A stretch of DNA of 63,112 bases from contig JAIXOJ010000132.1 in assembly GCA_027486835.1 (NCBI GenBank), forward strand, positions 1 through 63,112, given 5' to 3'. The position numbers were made by a program, and so were the translations under genes. The notes beneath the pieces are model-generated. The model searched no databases, was not told the origin of the DNA, and saw nothing but the letters and a program-made list of their open reading frames with translations. Source of the stretch: Chitinophagaceae bacterium. GTDB taxonomy: Bacteria; Bacteroidota; Bacteroidia; Chitinophagales; Chitinophagaceae. Shown here one piece after another: positions 24,478 to 33,461 of this stretch (positions are counted from its first letter, which is position 1; every line of letters begins with the position of its first letter).

Positions 24478-25461
24478 TTAGCTCAATGATTGAGTAAAAA
24501 AGTTGATTTCTTGAGCTACATCGAGATAGGGATATTTCGCTTGCAGTTGTTGCGCCTTCAGGAGTTGGGTGTTGAGAAATTGCTGATGTTGTTGGGATTG
24601 TGGATTAAAAGGTTTATGTTTTGCTGCGATAATGAGTTTTTTTATTTCCTCCATAAGGCTAATAGTATCTGGTGACATACATACCTCCGAAAATTTTTCT
24701 AAAACAAATTGAGTAGCAGCATAATTGGGATGTGCTAGGTCAATGTCAAAAAAGCGATAATCACGCAGTACATCTATCACCAATTCATAAGCGGGGAAAT
24801 AGTAGATGTTTTCAAACTTGTTGGCAATATGGTGTACTGCTTCAATTAATCTGGCTTTGCTTCGATTATTATCAACCACCCCATCCCTTAAATGGCGCAC
24901 TGGGCTGATGGTGAAAATTATTTTTATAAAGGGATTAAATTGAAACAATCGATAGACCAGCGTATCGAGCTGGATTATCGTTTCTTCGATGGTAGATAGG
25001 TGCTTGATAAAGGTTTGTACGGGAGCTTTGTGGCAATTAGCAACTGGATTTCTATTTTCTGCAAGTAAATAAACAAAGGAGGAGCCTAATGTAATAAACA
25101 GCCAATCGGTATTCTTTAAAAAAGCATGGGCTGTTGTTTGCGATTGTTGAATACTCTCTAAAACTTTCTCTTTGTCTGGACCAGAAAAACGACTATGGTG
25201 TTGCCAGCTATGCCAAGCTTCGTTGAGATAGACTAAATCAGCTTCTGTGTATTGTTTGTTTTCAATGTACGAAGTGAGGCTGCTGCAAACGCTAATAGGA
25301 TCAAACAAAATTCCGTGCGGGTTCTGCAAAACGGGAAATTTTACATCGGCTAAGTAATTGCCAATGTGTTCGGTAAAGCAAGATCCTACCAGCATTAATT
25401 GGTGCTGGTAATTTATGCTTGGCTCAAAGGGTTTGATTTTAATGTTGGTAAAAAACTGCAT
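24478..25461 (-). CDS. GSCFA-domain protein
   Basis: A 327-aa protein with the defining N-terminal motif GSCFTEHIG (residues 27-35), followed by NPHGILFDPISV, LFITLGSSFVYL and FTISPVRHLRDGVVDNNRSK. The GSCFA family is related to SGNH/GDSL hydrolases, with the motif cysteine and serine near the expected nucleophile block. Members are common in Bacteroidota and probably act on acylated or glycan substrates, unproven. It lies 88 bp downstream of rlmB on the same strand. Confidence 0.9.
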   Translation of the reverse strand: MQFFTNIKIKPFEPSINYQHQLMLVGSCFTEHIGNYLADVKFPVLQNPHGILFDPISVCSSLTSYIENKQYTEADLVYLNEAWHSWQHHSRFSGPDKEKVLESIQQSQTTAHAFLKNTDWLFITLGSSFVYLLAENRNPVANCHKAPVQTFIKHLSTIEETIIQLDTLVYRLFQFNPFIKIIFTISPVRHLRDGVVDNNRSKARLIEAVHHIANKFENIYYFPAYELVIDVLRDYRFFDIDLAHPNYAATQFVLEKFSEVCMSPDTISLMEEIKKLIIAAKHKPFNPQSQQHQQFLNTQLLKAQQLQAKYPYLDVAQEINFFTQSLS

Positions 25462-25549
25462 AATTAGTTGTTGATTATTTCCCCTTTTTAGATAAGCTCC
25501 CCATGTACTATTTTGACACTAACCTTTTCAATTTTCAGCATAATTCCTA

Positions 25550-26314
25550 CTACTTTTCAAATGCTTGGGTCGTAGAGAACAAGCGTTGTTTGAGTGCCTC
25601 ATACAATACTATTCCTGCTGCAACAGATACATTGAACGAATCAAAAGTATTAGCCATTGGGATGGAAAAATAATCATCGGCAGCTTTTGCCAAATAGGGT
25701 TGTACCCCTTTCTCTTCATTTCCCATGATGATACAACAACCTTGCTGTAAGGGTAAATCATGTAATTGGGTAGATGCTTTCATGGCTGAGGTATAAACCA
25801 AGATTCCTTTTTCATGAAGACTGTCCACAGCTTTGATGAGGCTGTTGACCCGTACAATGGCTATATGACGCAAAGCGCCAGCACTGCTTTTCATCGCTTC
25901 TTCATTCAAAGCTCCTACACCTTTGTCGGGAATGATGATGGCTTGTGCTCCTGTACAATAGGCACTACGGGCAATGGCGCCGATGTTGCGGACATCCGTG
26001 ATGCCGTCGAGCATGAGCAAGAGCGGGGCTTGGCCAGTGGCAGCAATATTGGTTAAGACCTCGTCTAGCTCTTGATAAGCAACTAATGCAGTAAAGGCTA
26101 CCACCCCTTGGTGGTTGGCTCTGGTTAGTGTATTGAGTTTTTCGATGGGCACCATTTGTACAGGTACATCATATTCTTTTGACAAAGCCCTTATATGCCC
26201 TATAATTTCTCCGGATGCATTTTTTTGTACCAAAATTTTGTCAATGGCCTGCCCACTTTGCAGTGCTTCGATTAGCGGTTGACGGCCAATGATGATAGAA
26301 TCTTTTTTTGACAT
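25550..26314 (-). CDS. rlmB: 23S rRNA (guanosine-2'-O)-methyltransferase RlmB-like
   Basis: A SpoU/TrmH (SPOUT) methyltransferase of 254 aa. The N-terminal substrate-binding domain starts IIIGRQPLIEALQSG. The SPOUT motifs follow: DGITDVRNIGAIARSAYCTGAQAI, IIMGNEEKGVQPYLA and ANTFDSFNVSVAAGIVLYEA. RlmB modifies G2251 of 23S rRNA. Closely related TrmH paralogues exist, so the exact target is likely but not certain. Confidence 0.88.
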   Translation of the reverse strand: MSKKDSIIIGRQPLIEALQSGQAIDKILVQKNASGEIIGHIRALSKEYDVPVQMVPIEKLNTLTRANHQGVVAFTALVAYQELDEVLTNIAATGQAPLLLMLDGITDVRNIGAIARSAYCTGAQAIIIPDKGVGALNEEAMKSSAGALRHIAIVRVNSLIKAVDSLHEKGILVYTSAMKASTQLHDLPLQQGCCIIMGNEEKGVQPYLAKAADDYFSIPMANTFDSFNVSVAAGIVLYEALKQRLFSTTQAFEK

Positions 26315-26655
26315 GGTGTAAAAATAGCCGTCTGAACCATAATGACATTAAATCTTGTGGGTTGATTTATTACGAGTACTCTTGTGATGCCTTTTTTTTG
26401 CAGTCTAAAGAAGCTTATTTACGTACGATTTCAGGTGCCAAGAAGTGGTACATTTTTATTGTTGGAGAATTGGAATTCTTTTTTCGTGGGTCAAAAAACA
26501 TCAACTAGATTATAAAACATAAGGAAGTACAGCTCCCCCCTATCAAACAGAAAAAAACATTTTATCACCCTCTGATTTATTGGCTAATGGTAAAGGGCAA
26601 TATATTCGCCCTGTTGGTGTACAATTGCGCCAACACCCTAACTCAAACAGTTTTT

Positions 26656-27486
26656 ATGAGGCCGATTGCTGTTACTGCCTATGCGATGGAATGTTGGAAT
26701 GCACTTGAACAACCCAATGTGGTGGACAAAGTGCGAGCTGCGTATGAAAAATTAAGAAAAACAGGTAAGCCTGCCATTTCCATAGTTATCCCCGCTTACA
26801 ATGAAGAAAAAAATATTGTGCAGACCCTTTATTCCCTTTGCCACAACGTAACAGATAAAGCGGTGGAAATTGTAGTGGTCAATAACAATTCAAAAGATAA
26901 CACGGAAGCACTAGTTAAGTCTACTGGTGTTCGTTGTGTTTTAGAAACCAAGCAAGGCATCACTGCTGCTAGAAATGCAGGCTTAGCCAATGCGGAAGGA
27001 GCCATTATTCTAAATGCAGATGCAGATTCCATTTATCCCAAAGATTGGGTTGCCGAAATGACTAAACCATTATTTGCGGAAACAGGTGTTGCACTAGTCT
27101 ATGGAAGATTTGGTTTTATTCCTACAGGCAATACTGGACGGCTCACTTATTTTTTTTATGAATCATTTGCTGAACTTATTCGATTCATCAACAAGTATGC
27201 AAAAGATGAGGCCGTAAATGTGTATGGTTTTAACTCCGGATTTAGGCGCGAAGATGGTATTGCCGTGGACGGATATAACCATCCCCCTGGCAGTAACGAA
27301 GATGGATGGTTGGCCTTGAAACTTCGCGATAAGGGCTATGGAAAGCTACGTGCCATCACTAATAGTAAGGCGCTAGTGTGGACGAGTGATCGGCGCATTG
27401 CTATGGACGGTGGATTGTGGAAGGCGGTTTTCACCAGAATCAAACGTATTATTTTCAGACAGGGAACTAATAGAACCGATTTGTAA
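26656..27486 (+). CDS. Glycosyltransferase family 2
   Basis: A GT-A fold transferase of about 276 aa. The nucleotide-binding start is ISIVIPAYNEEKNIVQTL; VVVNNNSKDNT and the ARNAGLANAEGAIILNADADS metal (DxD) segment follow. A later acceptor region is PPGSNEDGWLALKLRD. No membrane helices. ATG 26656 (MRPIAVTAYAMECW) is chosen because the extension from 26587 is low in family-like features, but 26587 remains possible. Solitary; donor and acceptor unknown. Confidence 0.85.
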   Translation: MRPIAVTAYAMECWNALEQPNVVDKVRAAYEKLRKTGKPAISIVIPAYNEEKNIVQTLYSLCHNVTDKAVEIVVVNNNSKDNTEALVKSTGVRCVLETKQGITAARNAGLANAEGAIILNADADSIYPKDWVAEMTKPLFAETGVALVYGRFGFIPTGNTGRLTYFFYESFAELIRFINKYAKDEAVNVYGFNSGFRREDGIAVDGYNHPPGSNEDGWLALKLRDKGYGKLRAITNSKALVWTSDRRIAMDGGLWKAVFTRIKRIIFRQGTNRTDL

Positions 27487-27635
27487 TTTGTGATTGTGTA
27501 GTAGGTGGAAGTAAACTGTATTGCAATACGCTATTAGTTATTGATATTATCATGTCAGGGGCTAAAGGGTTAAATCTGCATTTCATTTTAAGGAACAAGA
27601 ACTATTTACTTCATCGTTTTGATTAATGCTATTCG

Positions 27636-27672
27636 CAAAAAAACCGTCAGGTTTCAAAAACATGACGGTTTT
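27636..27672 (-). terminator. Terminator of the HPt gene
   Basis: AAAACCGTCA...TGACGGTTTT stem with a plus-strand A-run on the left. It lies 61 bp past the HPt stop. Confidence 0.8.
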
Positions 27673-27732
27673 GAAAAGCTTTATTTTAAAACTAGTAAGA
27701 CACTTTACCCCAAAAAGCAACAGTTCTGCATT

Positions 27733-28077
27733 CTAGCAATTTCCTAAGTCAGGATAAGCATCAAGTAACTCATCAATCATTTGGGTAAGCGTGGTGGAAA
27801 TAAGGAGTAAGGTTTCGGTGGGTTGTGGATGATAGAGGCTGCTAAATCTTTCTAATTGCCTAACTGCTTGGTGAATAGATGATACATCCATAATGTCAAT
27901 AACTGGTTTCATTTTATGGGCAATGGCTGCTGTTAAAGCCCAGTCTTCCTTTTCTATTGCAATAGATAATGCTTCCAAATCTGGAGGTATTGACTCAATG
28001 GTTAGTCGGAGTAGTTGTTGAATAATTATTTCATTGTTTTCGCAAAGTTTGTAGATGGTGGAAAGGTTGTACAACAT
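27733..28077 (-). CDS. Histidine phosphotransfer (HPt) domain protein
   Basis: A 114-aa helical protein with the HPt motif AIAHKMKP, predicted phospho-accepting H54. It passes phosphoryl groups between receiver domains. It lies 219 bp downstream of the hybrid kinase on the same strand, so it is the natural partner for that kinase's C-terminal receiver. It has its own terminator. The next receiver in the phosphorelay is not adjacent. Confidence 0.85.
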   Translation of the reverse strand: MLYNLSTIYKLCENNEIIIQQLLRLTIESIPPDLEALSIAIEKEDWALTAAIAHKMKPVIDIMDVSSIHQAVRQLERFSSLYHPQPTETLLLISTTLTQMIDELLDAYPDLGNC

Positions 28078-28296
28078 GAATATGGTTTTATTGGTGAAGA
28101 AGTTTTGTTTAATTGCATAAACTATAGTACGGCAATTAAAACAAATCTACAATACACTTTCGCTTTTGTTAAGCATCTTGCAAAAGAACACTAATTGGTG
28201 CTTGGAAAACGTTTAAATCCTAACAACTTAGCTAAGAACAAAATGCGCTTTGCTAAACAGCAGCCAAAGCACCCTTATAGCAATTAAATCTAACTA

Positions 28297-31074
28297 CTAG
28301 TTATTCAATAGTTGGCTGATAGCTAAGAATAGTTTTTCCTCCGTGAAAGGTTTAGTGAGGCAAGCATTCATGCCAGCGGCAAAATACTCCTGTTGATTGC
28401 CAGCCAAGGCGTTGGCGGTAAGGGCAATAATAGGGATAGCAGCTTTTTTAGCATTGGGTAATTGTCTGATGTGCTTGGTAGCCATGATGCCGTCCATCTC
28501 CGGCATTTGTACATCCATCAAAATAAGATCGTACTGATTTTCCCCAGCCATTTGTACAGCTTCCACGCCATTGTTGGCTATTTCTACACTAAATCCAGCA
28601 GACTCCAAGATGGTTTTTGCCAAGAATTGATTCACTAGCACATCTTCGGCCATGAGTATCTTTTTAAACGAGAGTTGCGATAGATCTACGGTATCATCTT
28701 GATTAACAAGTGCTAAGGCATTGTTTTCGCAGCGCAAAAAAGGTAGCGTAAAGGAAAAAGTGGTGCCTTTGCCTTCTTGGCTTTCTACCATTATTTTACC
28801 ACCCTGCATTTCCACAAGGTTTTTGCAAATGGAAAGTCCTAGTCCTGTACCTCCATATTTGCGGGTGGTGTCGGTAGATGCCTGAACAAATGGATCAAAA
28901 ATGATGGATAGTTTGTTGGCATGAATTCCAATGCCAGTATCCGTTACAGAAAACCGAACCATTAGGGTAGTTTCTGTACTTGATTCTATCTGGCTGTAAA
29001 CACTAATGCCCCCATGGCGGGTAAACTTGAGCGCATTGCTCAATAAATTGTTGAGTATTTGGCTCAGGCGATATGGGTCACCTTTTAGTTTTAGGTTAAA
29101 CGGCAACTCGTTGTGTAACTCAAGTTTTAAATCTTTTTCTTCTGCCTTGTATTGAAAAGATTGGATGGTAGTAGATAACTTATCTGCCACCGAAAATGCA
29201 ATTGATTCAAATTCAAAACGCCCCGACGTAATCTTTTCAATGTCTAAAATATCATTGATAATTACCACCAAATTATTGGCAGATTCCGTAATTAATTTGA
29301 GGTAGTTTTTTTGCGTAGCATCCAATGATGTTTTGGCCAATAGACCCGCAATACCCAGAATACCGTGCATAGGGGTGCGTATTTCATGGCTCATGTTGGC
29401 TAGGAATGCCTCTTTAGCACGGGCGGAATCTTCCGTTAGTTTTTTGGCAATCAGCAATTCTTGTTCTGCTTTTATTCGGTCGGTAATGTCTTGGGAAAAG
29501 CCAATTACATAAGGTGCTTCGCCTAGTTCTTCCACACAGTAGTTTTGGTATAGCAAAAACAATATTTGCCCATTTTTATTCCGCACCCGAAACACGCCAC
29601 TCGCTTTTTCTTCGGATATGATTTTCCTTAGATAGCTTGGTTCAAATTTTTCTCGGTCGCGAGCAGGAATAAATTCACTTAGGTTTTTGCCTTGCATTTC
29701 CTCTGCCCCATAACCAAGTGCAGTACAAAGAGATGGGTTTACGGATAATATTTTACCCTCCAAATCGTGCGTACAAATGAGTGCCTGACTATAATTAAAC
29801 AAATCCCGATACCTTTTTTCCTTCCTTTTTATTTGTTCTTCAAAAAGTTTACGTTCCGTAATGTTGATGCCATAGCCAATCATCAAAGTAACCTCACCCG
29901 CATTGTCCAGTACAGGAAACATCAAGCGAAGATGGTATTCGGCTTCGCCAGATGGTTTGGTAAGTTTTTCCTCCCAGGAATGTAATTTTTTGGTTTGCAT
30001 TACCTTGTTGAAAAGCGCTCTACGGTGCTCCATCATGCTCAAAGGCTTGTTGCGCAAAAGGCAATAATCCTCATCTCTTTTGCCAATAATCCATTCCCTA
30101 AGTTCAGTATCACGAATGGCTATGGGGTTAAGAAACAGATAACGGTGGGTGTTGTCAAAAACGGCTATGTCAGACGGAATATTATTGAGTACGTCTTCAT
30201 AAAACTTGGTTTTTTCGGCTAGTTGTTGCTCAGCGTTTTTTTTCTCTGTAATGTTTTCTTCCATTGCAAAGTATTGTACCAGCTTGCCTTCATCATTAAA
30301 TATGGGCTGTCCAGATATGCGAATCCAATAAGGCTCTTTTGTTTTGGTATAATTAATTATTTCGCAATCAAAAGGTAGTTTGGCTTTTATTTGTTTACCG
30401 ATGTAAGCAATGGTTTCTAAGCTTGATTCAGGCCCTTGCAGCATACTGCCGGGCTTTTTACCAATCACTTCGTCTAAGCTATAGCCAGATATTTTTTGAA
30501 AAGCAGCATTCACCCACAATATCTTACCCGCATCATCGGTCACGATAATCCCATTAGAAGTCTGTTCCGCTATTAACGATAAACGCTTGAGTTCTTCCTG
30601 CTGGTGGTTGATGGTTTTAAGTAGGTGTTGTGCATCTATTTCTGCAATTTTATATTTTCTTGCAAGCACCAATAAATCATTAGCTGGCGAACCGACTGAT
30701 GCTGGTAAAATGGTAAGCTTGCTAATGCCATTAGAAGAAGTATTGGTAAGTATGGGCGAAACGGCAAATAATAAATGACGGTGATGATTGGTTAAAAGAA
30801 GCTCACCTTGTAGCAATAAAGTAGCTTCTTCTTTGTGTTGAAGCAGTACTTTGGTTTCAGCAGCTTCGGACAAAGTAGTAAAATCGGCTTCTACAATAAA
30901 AGGGGATAGGATTGTAAAATAGGTTAATAGGTGGAATCCTAATGGGGTAGCGCAATTCAGTTGTGCCAACAACGGACCAACCTGAATAATACACAGCTTA
31001 TCGTCAACCAAAATATGGTGTGGAAACAGTCGGTTCAACTGGTTGCCACTTAAAGAAAAGCCGGTATCACTCAT
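28297..31074 (-). CDS. Hybrid sensor histidine kinase (PAS-rich, C-terminal receiver)
   Basis: A 925-aa cytosolic kinase without clear membrane segments. Residues 1-130 (RLFPHHILVDDKLCIIQVGP) resemble the HNOBA/PAS-like domain seen with heme-NO sensors. Three PAS domains follow at about 165-285, 290-410 and 415-535. HisKA carries H563 in NMSHEIRTP, followed by HATPase (DILDIEK, DTGIGI, GGTGLGLSI). A C-terminal receiver has D854 in LMDVQMPEMDG. The signal is unknown. The HPt protein encoded downstream is the likely relay partner. Start ATG at 31074. Confidence 0.93.
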   Translation of the reverse strand: MSDTGFSLSGNQLNRLFPHHILVDDKLCIIQVGPLLAQLNCATPLGFHLLTYFTILSPFIVEADFTTLSEAAETKVLLQHKEEATLLLQGELLLTNHHRHLLFAVSPILTNTSSNGISKLTILPASVGSPANDLLVLARKYKIAEIDAQHLLKTINHQQEELKRLSLIAEQTSNGIIVTDDAGKILWVNAAFQKISGYSLDEVIGKKPGSMLQGPESSLETIAYIGKQIKAKLPFDCEIINYTKTKEPYWIRISGQPIFNDEGKLVQYFAMEENITEKKNAEQQLAEKTKFYEDVLNNIPSDIAVFDNTHRYLFLNPIAIRDTELREWIIGKRDEDYCLLRNKPLSMMEHRRALFNKVMQTKKLHSWEEKLTKPSGEAEYHLRLMFPVLDNAGEVTLMIGYGINITERKLFEEQIKRKEKRYRDLFNYSQALICTHDLEGKILSVNPSLCTALGYGAEEMQGKNLSEFIPARDREKFEPSYLRKIISEEKASGVFRVRNKNGQILFLLYQNYCVEELGEAPYVIGFSQDITDRIKAEQELLIAKKLTEDSARAKEAFLANMSHEIRTPMHGILGIAGLLAKTSLDATQKNYLKLITESANNLVVIINDILDIEKITSGRFEFESIAFSVADKLSTTIQSFQYKAEEKDLKLELHNELPFNLKLKGDPYRLSQILNNLLSNALKFTRHGGISVYSQIESSTETTLMVRFSVTDTGIGIHANKLSIIFDPFVQASTDTTRKYGGTGLGLSICKNLVEMQGGKIMVESQEGKGTTFSFTLPFLRCENNALALVNQDDTVDLSQLSFKKILMAEDVLVNQFLAKTILESAGFSVEIANNGVEAVQMAGENQYDLILMDVQMPEMDGIMATKHIRQLPNAKKAAIPIIALTANALAGNQQEYFAAGMNACLTKPFTEEKLFLAISQLLNN

Positions 31075-31280
31075 TATTAATGGTACAATATTAAATTAAT
31101 TCAATAGCATTCGTTTCGCCCTAGGGTCTTCATCATCAGTGGATGAGTAGGTGGTGAAAAAAAGTAAGGGTGGCGCAAAGAAACGGTTTAATATATCAAG
31201 TCTCAAATTTTGGATGCTGATGCTTGCATACACCCACTTTTATCGGTAAGGGGCTTTAATTCGAATTTCTTTTTTCATTC
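31075..31280. other. Leader between the hybrid kinase and the 40-bp array
   Basis: No gene. AT-rich divergent leader preceding the array. Confidence 0.4.
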
Positions 31281-31940
31281 CAGTAGGCCACCAACTTGTT
31301 TAAAAAAAGTTTTTTCAGTCAATTCGGTCACCAATTTGGTGAAAAAAAGATTTTTCGGTCAATTCGGTCACCAATTTGGTGAAAAAAAGATTTTTCAGTC
31401 AATTCGGCCACCAACGTGGTTAAAAAAAGTTTTTTCAGTCAATTCGGTCACCAATTTGGTTAAAAAAAGATTTTTCAGTCAATTCGGCCACCAATTTGGT
31501 TAAAAAAAAATTTTTCGGTCAATTCGGCCACCAATTTGGCTAAAAAAAGTTTTTTCGGTCAATTCGGCCACCAATTTGGCTAAAAAAAGTTTTTTTAGTC
31601 AGGTTGACCACGAACGTGGCTAAAAAAAGTTTTTTCAGTCAGGTTGACCACGAACTTGGTTAAAAAAAGTTTTTTCAGTCAGGTTGACCACGAACTTGGT
31701 TAAAAAAAGTTTTTTCAGTCAGGTTGACCACGAACGTGGCTAAAAAAAGTTTTTTCGGTCAGGTTGACTACGAACTTGGTTAAAAAAAGTTTTTTCAGTC
31801 AGGTTGACCACGAACTTGGTTAAAAAAAGTTTTTTCGGTCAGGTTGACCACGAACTTGGCCAAAAAAAGTTTTTTCAGTCAGGTTGACCACGAACTTGGC
31901 TAAAAAAAGTTTTTTCAGTGAATTCGGTCACCAAATTGGT
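31281..31940. repeat. 40-bp tandem array, 16 units in exact register (8 + 8 sub-types) plus half unit
   Basis: Every unit is exactly 40 bp with no indel across 640 bp. Units 1-8 (31281-31600) carry AATTCGGYCACCAATTTGGT-type heads (unit 1 is a variant). Units 9-16 (31601-31920) carry AGGTTGACCACGAACTTGGY. All share a TAAAAAAAGTTTTTTCAGTC-type tail. The final half-unit at 31921 reverts to the first type. Heads are palindromic (ACCAATTTGGT, CCACGAACGTGG). It lies between the divergent hybrid kinase and the duplicated protease genes. Confidence 0.95.
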
Positions 31941-32135
31941 TGCCCCAATTTTTTTAGTTGTGAACGAAAGTTAGTTCATCTAGGCTCAATTTCATTTTTT
32001 CATCCTTCCCAAAAACTTTTCAATACATCAATTACCTTGAAAAATGTAAGCCCATCATATGAAAGCGAAGAACTTTTATCTGCCATATTCTTTGCTAGAT
32101 GTAATTACGCTTTATTTTGTGGGTATAATTTTTTT

Positions 32136-32555
32136 ATGGGATTGGTATATGCTGATGTACAAATTATCAATGGTGGCGATTTAGAATTAGTTCGCCGAAA
32201 CTTGATGTATAAAGACGAAGTAAAAAGTATGTGGGTCAATATCCTCGTAGATACTGGTTCTTATATGCTCTGTATTAATGAAAACATTCAAGCACAACTG
32301 CAATTGCCAGTGGTTGAAAAACGAAATGCTGTTACCGCCGACGGCAGGGTAATGGAGTGCGATGTGGTGGATAATGTGCAAGTGAGGTTTAAAAATCGGG
32401 CAACAACTTGTAGGGCAATGGTGCTTCCTGGCGATAATGAACCGTTACTTGGTGTCATACCTTTAGAAGATATGGATGTGTTAATTCACCCCCTTCGGAA
32501 GGAATTAATCGTAAACCCCGAGCATCCTTATTTTGCCCAAGTAAAATTAAAATAA
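32136..32555 (+). CDS. Small retropepsin-like aspartic protease, copy 1
   Basis: A 139-aa protein of the clan AA (retroviral-like) aspartic protease fold. The catalytic motif is DTGS at residues 39-42 (NILVDTGSYMLCINENI), and a hydrophobic-Gly-type second motif is in LLGVIPLEDMDVLI. Such single-domain proteases work as homodimers. Start ATG 32136 is chosen because the sister gene shares exactly this start; the open frame extending upstream runs into the repeat array and is not conserved. The natural substrate is unknown. A second copy follows 171 bp after the stop. Confidence 0.85.
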   Translation: MGLVYADVQIINGGDLELVRRNLMYKDEVKSMWVNILVDTGSYMLCINENIQAQLQLPVVEKRNAVTADGRVMECDVVDNVQVRFKNRATTCRAMVLPGDNEPLLGVIPLEDMDVLIHPLRKELIVNPEHPYFAQVKLK

Positions 32556-32726
32556 AGAGAAAGTTTTTTTCTAGTTTTTACTGCCACTAAGCAAATCTCC
32601 TATATCTCTTTTAACCCTCAATTGCATTAAAGGTGTTCACCCAACATATAACTGCGAAAAACTTTTATCTGCCCAAATTTTTTGCAGGAAGCAATTACGC
32701 TTTATTTTGCGGGTATAATTTTTTTT

Positions 32727-33146
32727 ATGGGATTGGTATATGCTGATATACAAATTATCAATGGAGATGATCTTGGCTTAGTTCGCCGAAACTTGATGGA
32801 CAAAGACGAGGTAAAAAGTATGTGGATAAACATGCTGGTGGATACTGGGTCTTACATGCTGTGTATTAACGAAAACATTCAAGCACAACTACAATTGCCC
32901 GTAGTTGAAAAGCGAAATGCCGTTACAGCAGACGGTAGGGTACTTGAATGTGATGTAGTGGATAATGTGCAAGTGAGGTTTAAAAATCGTGCAACAACTT
33001 GTAGGGCAATGGTGCTTCCTGGCGATAATGAAACGTTGCTTGGTGCGATACCTTTAGAAGATATGGACGTGTTAATTCACCCCCTTAGGCAGGAATTAAT
33101 CGTGAATCCAGAGCATCCTTATTTTGCCCAAATGAAATTAAAATAA
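32727..33146 (+). CDS. Small retropepsin-like aspartic protease, copy 2
   Basis: Same 139-aa length as copy 1, with only 11 differing residues by eye and the DTGS motif at the same position. The similarity extends about 70 bp upstream (GCGAARAACTTTTATCTGCC and ATTACGCTTTATTTTG through the start codon) and stops just past the stop codon, so a unit of about 0.5 kb was duplicated with its promoter. Both copies look intact. Confidence 0.87.
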   Translation: MGLVYADIQIINGDDLGLVRRNLMDKDEVKSMWINMLVDTGSYMLCINENIQAQLQLPVVEKRNAVTADGRVLECDVVDNVQVRFKNRATTCRAMVLPGDNETLLGAIPLEDMDVLIHPLRQELIVNPEHPYFAQMKLK

Positions 33147-33461
33147 AGGGATAGTTCTTTTTTAGGGGATGTTGAAATAATGCATTGAATATTCTCTTGT
33201 TAGTTTTAACTCCTATTCTTACCTAAAACTTAGAACTTAAGCCCTAAGACTTATTTTACCTAATTTCAGATTCCATCACTAATTGCCTGATGAAAAAGGC
33301 ACGAATCAAAACTTTCCCTTTCTCAAGAAAAAAAGCGATTGCTGGAACACGGTATAGGAAGGTAATTATTTACACAAAAATGGAAAGATGGGGGGCTGAA
33401 TGGCAGTATTAAATTGGCATTTGAATCGCTACCAACACACTAACTAAATTATTTAAAAAAC
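33147..33461. other. Gene-free stretch
   Basis: No gene or clear hairpin seen. It presumably contains the promoter for the glycosyltransferase gene. Confidence 0.4.

Noticed and set aside
26308-26508. Small plus-strand frame upstream of the glycosyltransferase
   Set aside because: Overlaps the start of rlmB, has no recognisable feature and no supporting context.
28078-28296. Gap between the hybrid kinase and the HPt gene as a small RNA locus
   Set aside because: No hairpin with T-tail or promoter pair could be identified.
31210-31503. Plus-strand frame across the 40-bp array
   Set aside because: Encodes only repeat-derived FSVNSVTNLVKKR-like peptides; the period of 40 changes frame and the frame ends within the array.
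31281-31940. CRISPR array
   Set aside because: Units are contiguous with no unique spacers; the same holds for the 21-, 22- and 55-bp arrays, and no cas gene is present.
31884-32135. N-terminal extension of the first aspartic protease into the array
   Set aside because: The sister copy does not share it and its sequence is derived from repeat and leader DNA; both copies share the ATG giving 139 aa.
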